Assembly (NCBI RefSeq): GCF_020564565.1
Contig: NZ_JAJCTD010000006.1
Location: forward strand, 62,001-126,000
Direction: 5' to 3'
From: Rhodobacter sp. Har01
Lineage (GTDB): Bacteria; Pseudomonadota; Alphaproteobacteria; Rhodobacterales; Rhodobacteraceae
DNA length: 64,000 nt
Positions 52,936 to 61,982 of the stretch are shown in pieces (position 1 is the first letter of the stretch; each line of letters begins with the position of its first letter). The position numbers were made by a program, and so were the translations under genes. The notes under the pieces were generated by a model that did no database searches, was not told the origin of the DNA, and was given only the letters and a program-made list of their open reading frames with translations.

Positions 52936-53595
52936 TCAGCGGCTTTTGCTGCCGGGCGGCAGGCCGGTCAGGATGAAGGCGCGCACCTCCTCGGCGGTGC
53001 CACAGACCATCAGGTCGCTGCGGCCGGTCAGGGCCTCGGCGTAGAAGCGCAGGTTCAGAAGCCGCTCATCCGGGTCGTCGTGAATTTCCATCGCGCCATA
53101 GCCGACCTGGTGGAAATAGGTGATCCGCGCCCGGATCTGGGCGCGCTTGTCGTCGAAGCCCAGGGCAAGGAACATCCGCGCCAGCAGGTCGATGCGCAGC
53201 GCCTCGACCTCGGCCAGCACCTGCGCCGTGCGGGGGGAGGAATGCGCCCATTCGCGCACCGCATTGTCGAAGCGCGGGTCGATGCCGGTTTCCAACACCG
53301 TCACCCGCAGGCCGGCAAGATACTGCCGAAAGCCATCGGCTCCGGCATCGGTCAGGGCGGCAACCAGCGGCGTGGTGTTCTGATCGCGCCACTTCTGGCG
53401 CAGCGCCTCGTGCAGGTCTTCCAGCCCGGAAAAGGCGGAATAGAACGCGCCCGTCGTAACCCCCAGCGAGCCGGCCAGCCCGCGCAGGTTCAGGGCCGGG
53501 AACCCGCCGGAAATCAGGATGTCGCGCGCCGCATCGACCCAGGCCTCTCGCGCGGCATGCGCCATCCTGGATTGCAGTCGGCCTGATTGAGGCAC
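52936..53595 (-). CDS. TetR-family transcriptional regulator
   Basis: A 219-residue regulator. The N-terminal HTH is seen in LNLRGLAGSLGVTTGAFYSAF near residues 35-56; the C-terminal domain is longer than in drug-responsive TetRs and unlike any family I can name. Start GTG at 53595 has GGAG seven bases before; an in-frame ATG at 53565 lacks a good site and ATG 53643 lies in the operator. It likely controls the divergent ABC operon and itself via the dyad at 53637-53670. Confidence 0.8.
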   Translation of the reverse strand: MPQSGRLQSRMAHAAREAWVDAARDILISGGFPALNLRGLAGSLGVTTGAFYSAFSGLEDLHEALRQKWRDQNTTPLVAALTDAGADGFRQYLAGLRVTVLETGIDPRFDNAVREWAHSSPRTAQVLAEVEALRIDLLARMFLALGFDDKRAQIRARITYFHQVGYGAMEIHDDPDERLLNLRFYAEALTGRSDLMVCGTAEEVRAFILTGLPPGSKSR

Positions 53596-53636
53596 CTTGA
53601 CGCTCCGTCCGGTTGCAGTTGACACATCGAGCTTTC

Positions 53637-53670
53637 GTAACATACGTTATCCATCAATAACACGAGTTAC
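53637..53670. promoter_or_regulatory. TetR operator in the divergent gap
   Basis: Inverted arms GTAACATACGTTAT (53637-53650) and ATAACACGAGTTAC (53657-53670), 10 of 14 positions matching, with a 6-bp spacer. It sits between the regulator and the ABC operon, the normal place for an autoregulated TetR site. Confidence 0.65.
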
Positions 53671-53768
53671 AAGCGCTTCCAGTGAGGGCGGCCTGCGCGG
53701 CACGGCGCGACGGCCGCTGGCAGCAGAAAGAGGCGCGGCGACACCACGACCCAACAGGAGGACCCGAG

Positions 53769-54623
53769 ATGATCACCAAACGCACCCTTGCCGCCGCGCT
53801 TCTGGCCAGCCTTGCCCTGCCCGGGCTGGCGCTGGCCGATGGCGATGCGCCGAACTTCGGCAATTGCGCGCCCACCGGCGAGGCCGGCAGCATCAGCCTG
53901 ACCACGGTCGAGCCCGATACCCTGATCGTGGCCACCGTGCTGCCCAACCCCGGCTGGTGGAACGGCACCTCGCCCGAGGAAACCAAGGACGGCTTCGAAT
54001 ATTGCCTGGCGGCCGAGGTCGCGCATCGGGCGGGGCTGAAGCACCTGAAACTGATGAACCTGGCCTGGGACCAGTTCATCGGCGGCGCGGCGACGGGCTA
54101 TGACATCGCCATGGCCTCGGCCTCGGCCACCGACAAGCGGCGCGAGGTCTTCGACTTCTCGCAGAACTACTTTGCGGCCAATCTGGGCGTGGCCACCAAG
54201 GCCGGCGCCGACGTGACCGCGGCGAACCTGAAGGACAAGCGCATCGGTGTGCTGCAGGGCAACCTGGGCGCCGACTGGGTGATCAACACGCTGAAGCCGA
54301 ATGCCGAGGTCGGCCAGTATCAGGGCCAGCCCGAGATGATTGCGGCGCTGATGGCCGACCAGGTGGACGCGATCATGACCGACACCACGCTGCTGCTGAC
54401 CGCGACCTCGGGCACCAATGGCGCGCTTGAGGTGGTGGGTCAGTTCGAGACCAACTGGGGTGTCAACGTGATCACGCCCAAGGGCTCGGCCAACACTCCG
54501 GCGGTGGACGCCGCGGTGGGGGCAATGAATGCGGACGGCACGCTGGCCAAGCTGTCGGCCGCCTACCTGACGCCGCTGTTCGGCAAGGACCCGAACGCCA
54601 TTCCGGTCTGGCCGCTGAACTGA
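53769..54623 (+). CDS. Polar amino-acid ABC transporter substrate-binding protein (family 3)
   Basis: A 284-residue periplasmic binding protein. Residues 1-23 are a signal peptide (cleavage near LALA-D). The mature chain has the family 3 pattern: GFEYCLAAEVAHRAGL, GYDIAMASASATDKRREVFDFSQNYF, and LKDKRIGVLQGNLGADW. Two Cys in the first mature third could form a disulfide. AGGAGG precedes the ATG. First gene of a three-gene importer operon; ligand unknown, possibly a gamma-glutamyl or polar amino acid. Confidence 0.87.
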   Translation: MITKRTLAAALLASLALPGLALADGDAPNFGNCAPTGEAGSISLTTVEPDTLIVATVLPNPGWWNGTSPEETKDGFEYCLAAEVAHRAGLKHLKLMNLAWDQFIGGAATGYDIAMASASATDKRREVFDFSQNYFAANLGVATKAGADVTAANLKDKRIGVLQGNLGADWVINTLKPNAEVGQYQGQPEMIAALMADQVDAIMTDTTLLLTATSGTNGALEVVGQFETNWGVNVITPKGSANTPAVDAAVGAMNADGTLAKLSAAYLTPLFGKDPNAIPVWPLN

Positions 54624-54627
54624 GCCG

Positions 54628-55710
54628 ATGGCAGCGGCAGACCCGTCGGGGCTAAGCCCGCCCCCGCCCAGCCTGGGCCTGGCGGTGGTGGCGCTGCTGG
54701 TCGCCGTGGCCGGGCTGCTGGTCATCGGCATCACCGGCGGCGCGGTTCGGGCCGGGGTCAGCGATCCCGGCCTGCACGGACTGGCCAGCGGCGCACTGTA
54801 TGTGGCGCTGGCGGCGGGGGCGGTGACCTTGTGGCTGGGCGCGCGGTCACTGACGCTGGCGCTGCAAAGCCGGGCCGATCTGGCGCGGTCCGAGATTCTG
54901 GCGGCGCGGGCCAGTGCGGCCCGCGCCCGCGACAGTGCGCTGATCGTCTTCGGCCTGACGCTGGCGCTGATGATCGGCTTCTTTCTGGTGCAGATGATCC
55001 TGTTCAACGACGGCAAGATCCAGAAGACCTTCCTGCGCTGGGACCTGATGACCGAATCCGCCGCCGACGTGGCGCGGGCCTTTCTGGTGAACCTCAAGCT
55101 GGCGCTGATCGCGCAGGTGCTGGTGATGATCGTCGGCCTGTTCCTGGCCGTTGCCCGCCTGACGCCCGGCCGCGCCGGCGCCCCGGTGCGGATGCTGGCC
55201 ATCGCCTACATCGACCTGTTCCGCGCCGTGCCCGCGATCATCGTGCTGTACCTGATCGGTTTCGGCCTGCCGCTGACCGGGCTGCCGCTGATCTCGAAGG
55301 TGTCGTCGCAATGGTTCGCCATCATTGCGCTGACGCTGACCTATTCGGCCTATGTCGCCGAGATCTACCGCTCGGGCATCGACTCGATCCACCCGTCGCA
55401 ATGGTCGGCCGCGCGATCCCTGGGTTTTTCCTTTCCGCAGACCATGCGCTTTTTCATCCTGCCGCAGGCCATCCGCATCGTGATCCCGCCGCTTCTGGGT
55501 GCCTTCATCGCGCTGCAGAAGGATACCTCGCTGGTCAACGTCATCGGCACGATGGACGCCTTCAACCAGGCCAAGTTCTACGCCTCGGCCAACTTCAACC
55601 TGTCCTCGGTTCTGGTGGTGGCGATCCTGTTCGTCATCATCACCATTCCGCAGACCCGCTTTGTCGACTGGATGCTGGAACGGTCGCTGGAAAAGCGGAA
55701 GCGGGGATAA
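54628..55710 (+). CDS. Polar amino-acid ABC transporter permease
   Basis: A 360-residue HisM/GlnP-type permease. The C-terminal 230 residues are the standard domain with the EAA loop QWSAARSLGFSFPQTMRFFI. The N-terminal 130 residues add two or three extra hydrophobic segments and an Ala/Arg helix (EILAARASAARARD), longer than the usual 230-residue family size. A single permease would work as a homodimer. Four bases separate it from the binding-protein gene. Confidence 0.87.
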   Translation: MAAADPSGLSPPPPSLGLAVVALLVAVAGLLVIGITGGAVRAGVSDPGLHGLASGALYVALAAGAVTLWLGARSLTLALQSRADLARSEILAARASAARARDSALIVFGLTLALMIGFFLVQMILFNDGKIQKTFLRWDLMTESAADVARAFLVNLKLALIAQVLVMIVGLFLAVARLTPGRAGAPVRMLAIAYIDLFRAVPAIIVLYLIGFGLPLTGLPLISKVSSQWFAIIALTLTYSAYVAEIYRSGIDSIHPSQWSAARSLGFSFPQTMRFFILPQAIRIVIPPLLGAFIALQKDTSLVNVIGTMDAFNQAKFYASANFNLSSVLVVAILFVIITIPQTRFVDWMLERSLEKRKRG

Positions 55711-55711
55711 C

Positions 55712-56455
55712 ATGGCCTTCATCGAGATCGCCGGCCTGAGAAAGATCTACGGCAGCCACGAGGTGTTGAAGGGCATCGACCTCGAGGTCGACCGCCACCA
55801 GGTGGTCAGCCTGATCGGCGCCTCGGGGTCCGGCAAGTCTACCCTGCTGCGCTGCATCAACGCGCTGGAGCCGATCGACGCCGGCCGGGTTTCGCTGGAT
55901 GGCGACGTGGTGTCCGGCCCGGGGGTCGACCAGAACCGGCTGCGCCGCAAGGTCGGCATGGTGTTCCAGGCGTTCAACCTGTTCCCGCACCTGTCGGTCG
56001 AAGACAACATCATGGCCGGTCCGATGCGCTTGCTGGGCGAAAGCCGCGAAGCCGCGCGCGACCAGGCCCGCGCGCTGCTGGACCGGGTTCAACTGGGCCA
56101 CCGTGCCAGCTACTACCCCGACCAGCTGTCCGGCGGCCAGCAGCAGCGCGTCGCCATCGTGCGCGCCATCGCCATGCGCCCCGAGGCGCTGCTTCTGGAC
56201 GAGATCACCTCGGCGTTGGACCCCGAACTGGTGGCCGAGGTGCTGAACATCGTGCGCGACCTGGCCCGCGACGGCATGACGATGATCCTCGCCACGCACG
56301 AGATGCAGTTCGCCCGAGAGGTCTCGGACATGGTGGTGTTTCTGGAGCAGGGCACGCTTCTGGAAAAAGGCCCGCCGGAGCAGATCTTCGGCAACCCGAC
56401 GGAGGCCCGCACCCGGCAGTTCCTGAAACAGATCATCGAGGCCGGGCGGCTGTAG
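55712..56455 (+). CDS. Polar amino-acid ABC transporter ATP-binding protein
   Basis: A 247-residue ATPase of the GlnQ/HisP class. Walker A GASGSGKST at residues 36-44, Q-loop MVFQAFNLFPHL, signature LSGGQQQR, Walker B LLLDEITSALD (the usual DEPTSALD has Ile for Pro) and switch His in ATHEMQFA are all present. The ATG lies one base after the permease stop. Its end is 15 bp from the convergent DmpA-type gene. Confidence 0.92.
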   Translation: MAFIEIAGLRKIYGSHEVLKGIDLEVDRHQVVSLIGASGSGKSTLLRCINALEPIDAGRVSLDGDVVSGPGVDQNRLRRKVGMVFQAFNLFPHLSVEDNIMAGPMRLLGESREAARDQARALLDRVQLGHRASYYPDQLSGGQQQRVAIVRAIAMRPEALLLDEITSALDPELVAEVLNIVRDLARDGMTMILATHEMQFAREVSDMVVFLEQGTLLEKGPPEQIFGNPTEARTRQFLKQIIEAGRL

Positions 56456-56470
56456 GCGGCCGCCGGTGCT

Positions 56471-57544
56471 TCAGGCGAAGATCGCCTGTAGCCGCGCGTG
56501 ATCCAGCGCGCGGCAAGTCAGGCCTGCGGGCTTGACCGTGGGCACGTCTTCGCCTGCGACCAGGGCATTGACCACGGCCTCTTCGATCGCCTGCACGGCG
56601 GCAAGATAGAGCGGGTCCAGGAGATCGATGTTCAGTTCTGCCTTCAGCGCCACGGCCGGGGCGAACTGCGGCATCGGGCCTTGGTTGGCGGTGGAAAAGG
56701 CCAGAAAGATGTCACCCGAATTGTTGCCCCCCGGCGTGCCGCCGCGACCGATGCCGATGGCCGCACGTTTGGCGACCTGGCGCAGGGCCAGCCCGGACAA
56801 GGGCGCGTCGGTGGCGACGATGACGATGATCGAGCCCATCTCGCCCGAGTAAAGCGCGTCTTCGGGCATCAGCTGGCCCACCGGCTTGCCGAGGATGGTC
56901 AGCCAGGGCCGGATGCCGTGATTGGCCTGCACCAGCGCGGCCACGGTGTGGGCCTGCCCGCCAAGGTCGATCCGGCGCGACGCGGTGCCGGTGCCGCCCT
57001 TGAACTCATAGCAGATCATGCCGTTGCCGCCGCCGGTCGACCCTTCGGCCACCGGGCCAAAGCTCCGGGCCTCCAGCGCCGCGATGGCATGGTCGGGCTG
57101 GACGTGCAGCGCGTTGATGTCGTTCAGCACGCCATCATAGGTTTCCGCCACGACCGGCATGGCCCAGGCGTGTTCGCGGGCGAAATACTCGGCATAATGG
57201 CCGATCATCCAGCGGGTCGCGCCCAGATGCGCCGCCCCGACACCGTGGGTATTGGTGATCAGGATCGGCCCCAGGAAATAGCCCGCATCGTTGATCCAGT
57301 GCGTGCCCGTCATCTCGCCATTGCCGTTCAGCGCGAATTGCCCGGCCCAGACCGGCTGCGGCTGGGTCGACGGGCGCGGCAGGATGGCGGTGACGCCGGT
57401 GCGCATCCTGCGGGCCGGATCGGTGAGGGTGCAGAAGCCCACGGCCACGCCCGGAACGTCGGTGATGGCGTTCAGCGGGCCGGGCGTGCCGGGGAAGGGC
57501 AGGCCAAGGTCTCGGGCGCGCGGTCTGGCGGTGGTCTGGGTCAT
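56471..57544 (-). CDS. P1-family (DmpA/BapA-type) aminopeptidase
   Basis: A 357-residue Ntn-fold self-processing aminopeptidase. The autocatalytic and nucleophile Ser is S276 in GGNNSGDIFLAF; other blocks are NAITDVPGVAVGF, GPILITNTHGVGAAH and STGGGNGMICYEFKGGTGTASR. Members cleave N-terminal D- or L-amino acids or beta-peptides. ATG 57544 is ten bases after the end of the potC remnant, so it is the last gene of the damaged polyamine-type operon and may lose its transcription with it. Cytoplasmic; no signal peptide. Confidence 0.88.
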   Translation of the reverse strand: MTQTTARPRARDLGLPFPGTPGPLNAITDVPGVAVGFCTLTDPARRMRTGVTAILPRPSTQPQPVWAGQFALNGNGEMTGTHWINDAGYFLGPILITNTHGVGAAHLGATRWMIGHYAEYFAREHAWAMPVVAETYDGVLNDINALHVQPDHAIAALEARSFGPVAEGSTGGGNGMICYEFKGGTGTASRRIDLGGQAHTVAALVQANHGIRPWLTILGKPVGQLMPEDALYSGEMGSIIVIVATDAPLSGLALRQVAKRAAIGIGRGGTPGGNNSGDIFLAFSTANQGPMPQFAPAVALKAELNIDLLDPLYLAAVQAIEEAVVNALVAGEDVPTVKPAGLTCRALDHARLQAIFA

Positions 57545-57554
57545 CTCAGTCGGT

Positions 57555-58372
57555 CTATCTGCTGCGCAGCCAGAGGCCAAGGCCGGCGACGACCACCGAG
57601 GCCAGAATGATGAGGGTGGCGATGGCGTTGATCTCGGGCTTCACCCCCCGGCGGATCATGCCGAAGATGAAGTCCGGCAGCGTGGTGTCGCCGGTGACCG
57701 AAACGAAATAGGGGATCACCAGGTCATCCATCGAGATGACGAAGGCCAGAAGCGCCCCGCCCAGCACCCCCGGCGCCAGTTGCGGCAACAGCACCTTGCG
57801 CAGCGTCACCCATTCCGAGGCGCCAAGGTCGGCCGAGGCTTCCTCGAGCGCCGGGTCAAGCCCGGCGATGCGGGCCTGCACGATGATGAAGACGTAAGAG
57901 GTCAGGAACGTGCAGTGCCCGATGATGATGGTGATCAGCGACAGGTTCATGCCGATGGTGACGAAGAAGATCAGCAGGCCGATGCCCAGCACGATATCGG
58001 GCATCATCATCGGCAGCAGCATGAAGCCGTTGTAGAACCCGCGCAGGCGGAGCTTGTAGCGCGCCAGGGCGATGGCGGTTGCCGTGCCGATCACCGTCGA
58101 GATTGTCGTGGTGAACAGCGCCACCGTCAGCGAGGTGCGCAGCGCCGCCAGCATCTGGTCGGTGCTCGATAGAGGCGGCGCGATTCCCGATGTCCGTTGT
58201 GCGATCCGACAGGCCCAGCAGCCCAGTCGAAGGTGAAGCTCTCCCAGATCATCATGTTGACCGGGTTCGAGTTGAACGAATAGCCGATGATCACGAACAA
58301 GGGCGCGTAGATGAAGGCAAAGAACAGCAGCGAAAACGCTGTCAGCGCCGCCCAACCGCCGGGGTTACGCAT
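57555..58372 (-). pseudogene. potC: potC-type polyamine ABC permease, frameshifted
   Basis: The first 40 residues ([20 protein letters not shown]...FTFDW) read in one frame and the last 210 (DQMLAALRTSLTVALF... to the EAA loop EEASADLGASEWVTLRKVLLP) in another. Between them about 70 bp read best in the third frame (GLLGLSDRTTDIGNRAASIE), implying two small indels that do not restore the frame. The start overlaps the potB stop by 8 bp as in intact operons. The product would be truncated after one membrane span. Confidence 0.8.
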
Positions 58373-59252
58373 GGCCGCCGGCCTTTCTGGCCCGCGTGAC
58401 CGCGACCAGCAGCACCGTCAGCACCACCGCCATGATGATCATCGACAGGGCCGAGCCGAAGGGCCAGTTGCGCGCGGACAGGAACTGCTGTTCGACCAGG
58501 TTGCCGATCATCAGCCCCTTGGCCCCGCCCAGCACGTCAGGCACGATGAAGTTGCCGACCGAGGGGATGAACACGATGACCGCCCCGCCCATGATGCCGG
58601 GCAGGGTCTGCGGCAGCACGACCTTCAGGAAGGTCTGCAGCCGGTTTGCGCCAAAGTCCAAGCTGGCCTCGACTTGCGCGCGATCCAGGTTGTCGACCGC
58701 CGAATAGAGCGGCAGGAACATGAAGGGCACCATGACATAGACCATGCCCAGAACCACTGCCGTCGGGGTGTAGAGGATCTCGAGCGGTTCGCGGATGGCG
58801 CCGATCGACAGGAGGATGGTGTTGAGCAGCCCCGAGGGTTTCAGGATCAAGAGCCAGGCATAAAGCCGCACGATCAGGCTGGAAAAGACCGGCAGCGTGA
58901 TCAGGACCATGAACACCAGCCGCCAGCGCTCCGACAGGCGCGACACCCAGAAGGCCACGGGGTAGCACAGGATCAGCGTGAGAACGACCGTCAGCGCGGC
59001 GAAGGACAGCGAGCGCAGCAGGATCTGCAGGTAGATCGGCTCATAGATCTCGGTGATCCCGTCGGCCCAGCCGAAGATGCGGCCGTGGTTCCAGTGGTAG
59101 AAGCTCCATTCCACCCCGCCATAGAGGCCGGGTGTCAGGACCGAAAGCACCGCGATGATGCACAGCGGCAGCAGGAAGAACCCGCCGAGGAACAGCGTGA
59201 CCGGGGCCAGCAGAACGCCCAGCAGCACCGATTGCCGCTGCATCGCGCTCAT
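58365..59252 (-). CDS. potB: Polyamine-type ABC permease PotB
   Basis: A 295-residue permease with six hydrophobic segments and the EAA loop ([28 protein letters not shown], split). It looks intact. In a complete system it would pair with PotC to import spermidine or putrescine, but its ATPase, partner and binding-protein genes are all damaged here, so the system is probably dead. Start overlaps the potA stop by ATGA. Confidence 0.85.
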   Translation of the reverse strand: MSAMQRQSVLLGVLLAPVTLFLGGFFLLPLCIIAVLSVLTPGLYGGVEWSFYHWNHGRIFGWADGITEIYEPIYLQILLRSLSFAALTVVLTLILCYPVAFWVSRLSERWRLVFMVLITLPVFSSLIVRLYAWLLILKPSGLLNTILLSIGAIREPLEILYTPTAVVLGMVYVMVPFMFLPLYSAVDNLDRAQVEASLDFGANRLQTFLKVVLPQTLPGIMGGAVIVFIPSVGNFIVPDVLGGAKGLMIGNLVEQQFLSARNWPFGSALSMIIMAVVLTVLLVAVTRARKAGGHA

Positions 59253-60316
59253 GCTGACTCCAGCACATGGACGCGGTCCGGGTCATGGGTCAGGTGCACG
59301 GCGGCGCCTTCCTCGAACCCGGCGCCGTCGCGGGCGATGACGCGGATTTCGGGGCCGCCGGCCTGCGGTTGCACGAAGAGGTAGAGGTCGGACCCCAGGT
59401 AAACGGCGCGGGTGACGGTGCCGGGAATGCCGGTTGGGCCAAAGCTGAAGTCGGCGGGGCGCAGGATGGCCATGATCGGCTCGCCCGCCTTGCGGCCTTC
59501 GGCGGGCAGGCGCAGTTCCATGCCCTCGGCGGTGCGGGCCAGGGCCGTGGCGCCCTCGACGCGGTCGACGGTGGCCGGAAACAGGTTGGTCTCGCCGATG
59601 AATTCCGCGACGAAGCGGTTCTTCGGATGGCGGTAGATCGCGCGCGGGGTGCCGGTCTGTTCGATCCGGCCAGACCGCATCACCACGATCCGGTCGGACA
59701 TCGTCAGCGCCTCTTCCTGGTCGTGGGTGACGAAGAGGAAGGCGATGCCCAGGCTGTGCTGCAGCCTCTTCAGTTCCAACTGCATCTGCTGGCGTAACGA
59801 GCGGTCCAGCGCCGACAGCGGCTATTCCAGCAACAGCAGGCGCGGCTTGGCGATGATCGCCGGCGCCAGCGCCACCCGCTGCCGCTGCCCGCCCGACACC
59901 TGCCCCGGACGCCGCGCGCCCATGCCGGCCAGGCCCACCTTCTGCAGGGCCTCGGTCACCTGCGTCTCGCGCTGCGCCTTGGGCAGACCCGCCACCTCCA
60001 GCGCGTAGCCCACGTTGCGCGCCACATTCATGTGGCCGAACAGGGCATAGCTTTGAAACACCGTGTTCACCGGCCGACGAAACGGCGGCAGCGCGGTCAG
60101 GTCGGCGCCGTCCAGCCGCATGCTGCCGCTGTCGAGCGTCTCGAACCCGGAAATCGCCCGCAGGAGCGTGGTCTTGCCGCAACCCGAAGGCCCCAGCAGG
60201 GTGACGAACTCGTTCGCGCCGACGTCGAGGTCGATCCCGTCAAGGGCGGCCAGATGGCCGCCCTCGGGGGTGACGAATGTCCGCCGCGCCGCGCGGATTT
60301 CCAGCAGCGGCGCCAT
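59249..60316 (-). pseudogene. potA: potA-type polyamine ABC ATPase with amber codon in Walker B
   Basis: Walker A (LLGPSGCGKTTLL) and the signature ([16 protein letters not shown]) are present, then the Walker B reads LLLLE-stop where LLLLDE is expected: codons GAC GAG have become GAA TAG at 59827-59822. The frame then resumes unchanged with [14 protein letters not shown] and THDQEEAL to a normal C-terminus. Only an amber-suppressed product would be full length and it would lack the normal acidic pair. The Arg/Gly of ARAI is also altered (APAI). Confidence 0.8.
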
Positions 60317-61040
60317 TCCCTGCGCCGTGCGGATGGTGTTCCAGGCCCGGTCATACAGTTTCAGCGCCGCGCCGATGTCTTCGAAGATCTGCAGGCGGGT
60401 CAGCGTCTCGGGGCCGACGTTGATATTCGGGTTCGACTTGATCGCCTCGGGCGTCAGGTCGTTGGCGGGCAGGTTCGGCGTGCCGTTGAACTGCTGCGCC
60501 ACGTTCAGCGCCGCAATCTCGGGGCGCAGGTAGAACTCCATGAATTTCATGGCGTTCTTCTTGTCGGGCGCGGAGGCGAGGACGCAGATGTTTTCCTGGT
60601 ACATCGTGCCGCCCTCGGCCGGGATCACATACTTGATGTTCGGCGTCTCGGTGAAGAACACGTTGCCGCCGACGAAGAAGTGCCCGGCCGCGATATCGCC
60701 CGAGGTCGGCAGCGGCGGCCCTTCGTAGGTGAAGGCCGACACCGCGCCCTTGCGGGCCAGCACATAGTCGGTGGCCGCCTGCACCGCCGCCGGATCGTCG
60801 CTGTTGACCGAGGTGCCGTTCATCACATGCCCGATGGCGATCACCTCGCGCATGTCGTCCAAGAGGGTGATCTTGCCGCCGGTCTTTTCCGGGATGGCGA
60901 AGAAGTCGGCCCAGCCGGCAATCGGGCCGGTCACGGTTTCGTTGTAGAAGATCCCCACCGTGCCCCAGGCATAGGGCAGGCAGTATTCCGAAGCGGGGTC
61001 TTCCTTGGCCCGCAGGAAGGCCGGGTCGATGTTCTTGAAA
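60317..61040 (-). pseudogene. potD: potD-type polyamine-binding protein, 5' truncated and fused to potA
   Basis: The C-terminal two-thirds of a family 1/PotD-like periplasmic binding protein (LPYAWGTVGIFYNETV, then EGPPLPTSGDIAAGH and PEAIKSNPNINVGPETLTRL). About 110 N-terminal residues including the signal peptide are missing: at 61040 the homology stops and plus-strand rsmB-tail DNA begins. At the other end there is no stop; the frame runs straight through TIRTAQG into the ATG of potA. Confidence 0.82.
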
Positions 61041-61041
61041 G

Positions 61042-61142
61042 GTGCTGGCGCGGCATCCGGGGCCGGCGGTCGAGAGGGTGGCGATTGCGGGGGGCGAGCC
61101 GGGGTGGTGGACCGCCGAGGGCGGGCTGCGGCTGCCGGGATG
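61042..61142 (+). pseudogene. Duplicated 3' end of rsmB
   Basis: The plus strand reads LARHPGPAVERVAIAGGEPG, WWTAEGGLRLPG and stop, closely matching the end of RsmB (ARHPGLAVERAAIPGVEPG, WWTEGGGLRLRP...). Compared with the intact gene a 60-70 bp piece between two GGCTGCGG repeats is deleted just before the end. It has no start and cannot be functional. It continues without a break into the repeat copy B, as rsmB itself continues into copy A. Confidence 0.85.
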
Positions 61143-61451
61143 AAGTGCCCGACGATGGGACAGGGAGGGCCGCAAAGGATTCCAAGGGGTTAAGAACCTG
61201 TCGTCAGGATTTGTTGACCTTTGGGCCTTGTCGCCTTCGCAAGATCGTCTGTTTTCCTTACCCGGAACGACCCCCCCGCCCACACCACGCGCAACACAGG
61301 CCATCGTCCGACCGCGGGGGGGCGCATCCCAAGGTGCGAGGATGGCGCTTTATGGGGCGGCCGCTCCGAAGGGGTGCACTAAGGGGTGACGGCGCAGAAG
61401 CGCCCGCCCCCCGAAGCGTTCCTGCGGGCGGTCGGGCGCTGGCCGGGGCCG
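61143..61451. repeat. Dispersed intergenic repeat, copy B (in truncated potD)
   Basis: About 309 bp co-linear with the DNA after rsmB: a degenerate palindrome half (GATGGGAC), GCCGCAAAGGATTCC (61169-61183), GGGGTTA, GTCAGGATTTGTTGACCTTTGGGCCTTG in two blocks, CGACCGCGGGGGGGCGCATCCCA and GGTCGGGCGCTGGCCGGGGCCG. Divergence from copy A is moderate with small indels, so the duplication is not recent. Confidence 0.8.
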
Positions 61452-61982
61452 CTTCGCGACTGTTAACCCGGCCAGGGTTGGGTGCGAGGGTTTGGTTTGC
61501 AGGACAGAGCGGCCGTTGACCCACGCGGTGCCTCTGGTCATTTTCGCCGTATATCAGAACGGCGAGGATGCATGGTGCGGAGAGCACCGTTTCCGGCAAC
61601 CATGTCTTTCTGACAGGCATGACCGGACGCGGACCTGAAGGAGCCATGCCGGAAAACCTTGACGTTCAGTTCCGACAGGCAAGCTGATCCAAGCGAAGGC
61701 AACGGGTGCTGGCCTGTCCCTTCGCCCCCATGGCGGCGACCATAGTCGTCGCCACAGTGCCACGGTGCCGCCGGACCAGCCGGGGGCCCATGCCCCCGGC
61801 CAGCGCCCGACCCGCCCCTGGCGGGCGCTTCTCGCCCGCCGGGTCGGGCGATGGCCTTTGGGGTGCCTGGTGGGGGCGGTCTTGCGGGGGCGTGGCGCGT
61901 CGGGCGGGGAAACGCGGTGCGTTTCCTGGTCCGCCCGGAGGGGGCGTCGGGACGGCGGAAATGGAGTGCGGGCCTGGCCCGC
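61452..61982. other. 531-bp gene-free stretch left of the SDR gene
   Basis: No convincing gene. It includes a small inverted repeat TCGCCGT/ACGGCGA (61544-61550 and 61559-61565) and the nested hairpin described separately. A 13-codon frame at 61646 with an ideal AAGGAG site is present but has no recognisable sequence. Confidence 0.5.
61804..61850 (-). terminator. Nested hairpin downstream of the SDR gene
   Basis: Outer arms CGCCCGACCCG/CGGGTCGGGCG (61804-61814 and 61840-61850) enclose inner arms GCGGGCG/CGCCCGC (61821-61827 and 61833-61839, 5-nt CTTCT loop). It forms one long stem with a bulge and lies 130 bp past the SDR stop, so it may end that minus-strand operon; there is no T-run. Confidence 0.55.

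Noticed and set aside
61646..61686. 13-codon frame (MPENLDVQFRQAS) with an ideal AAGGAG ribosome-binding site
   Set aside because: Too short to recognise, no downstream gene that it could lead, and no sign of conservation can be seen from one sequence.
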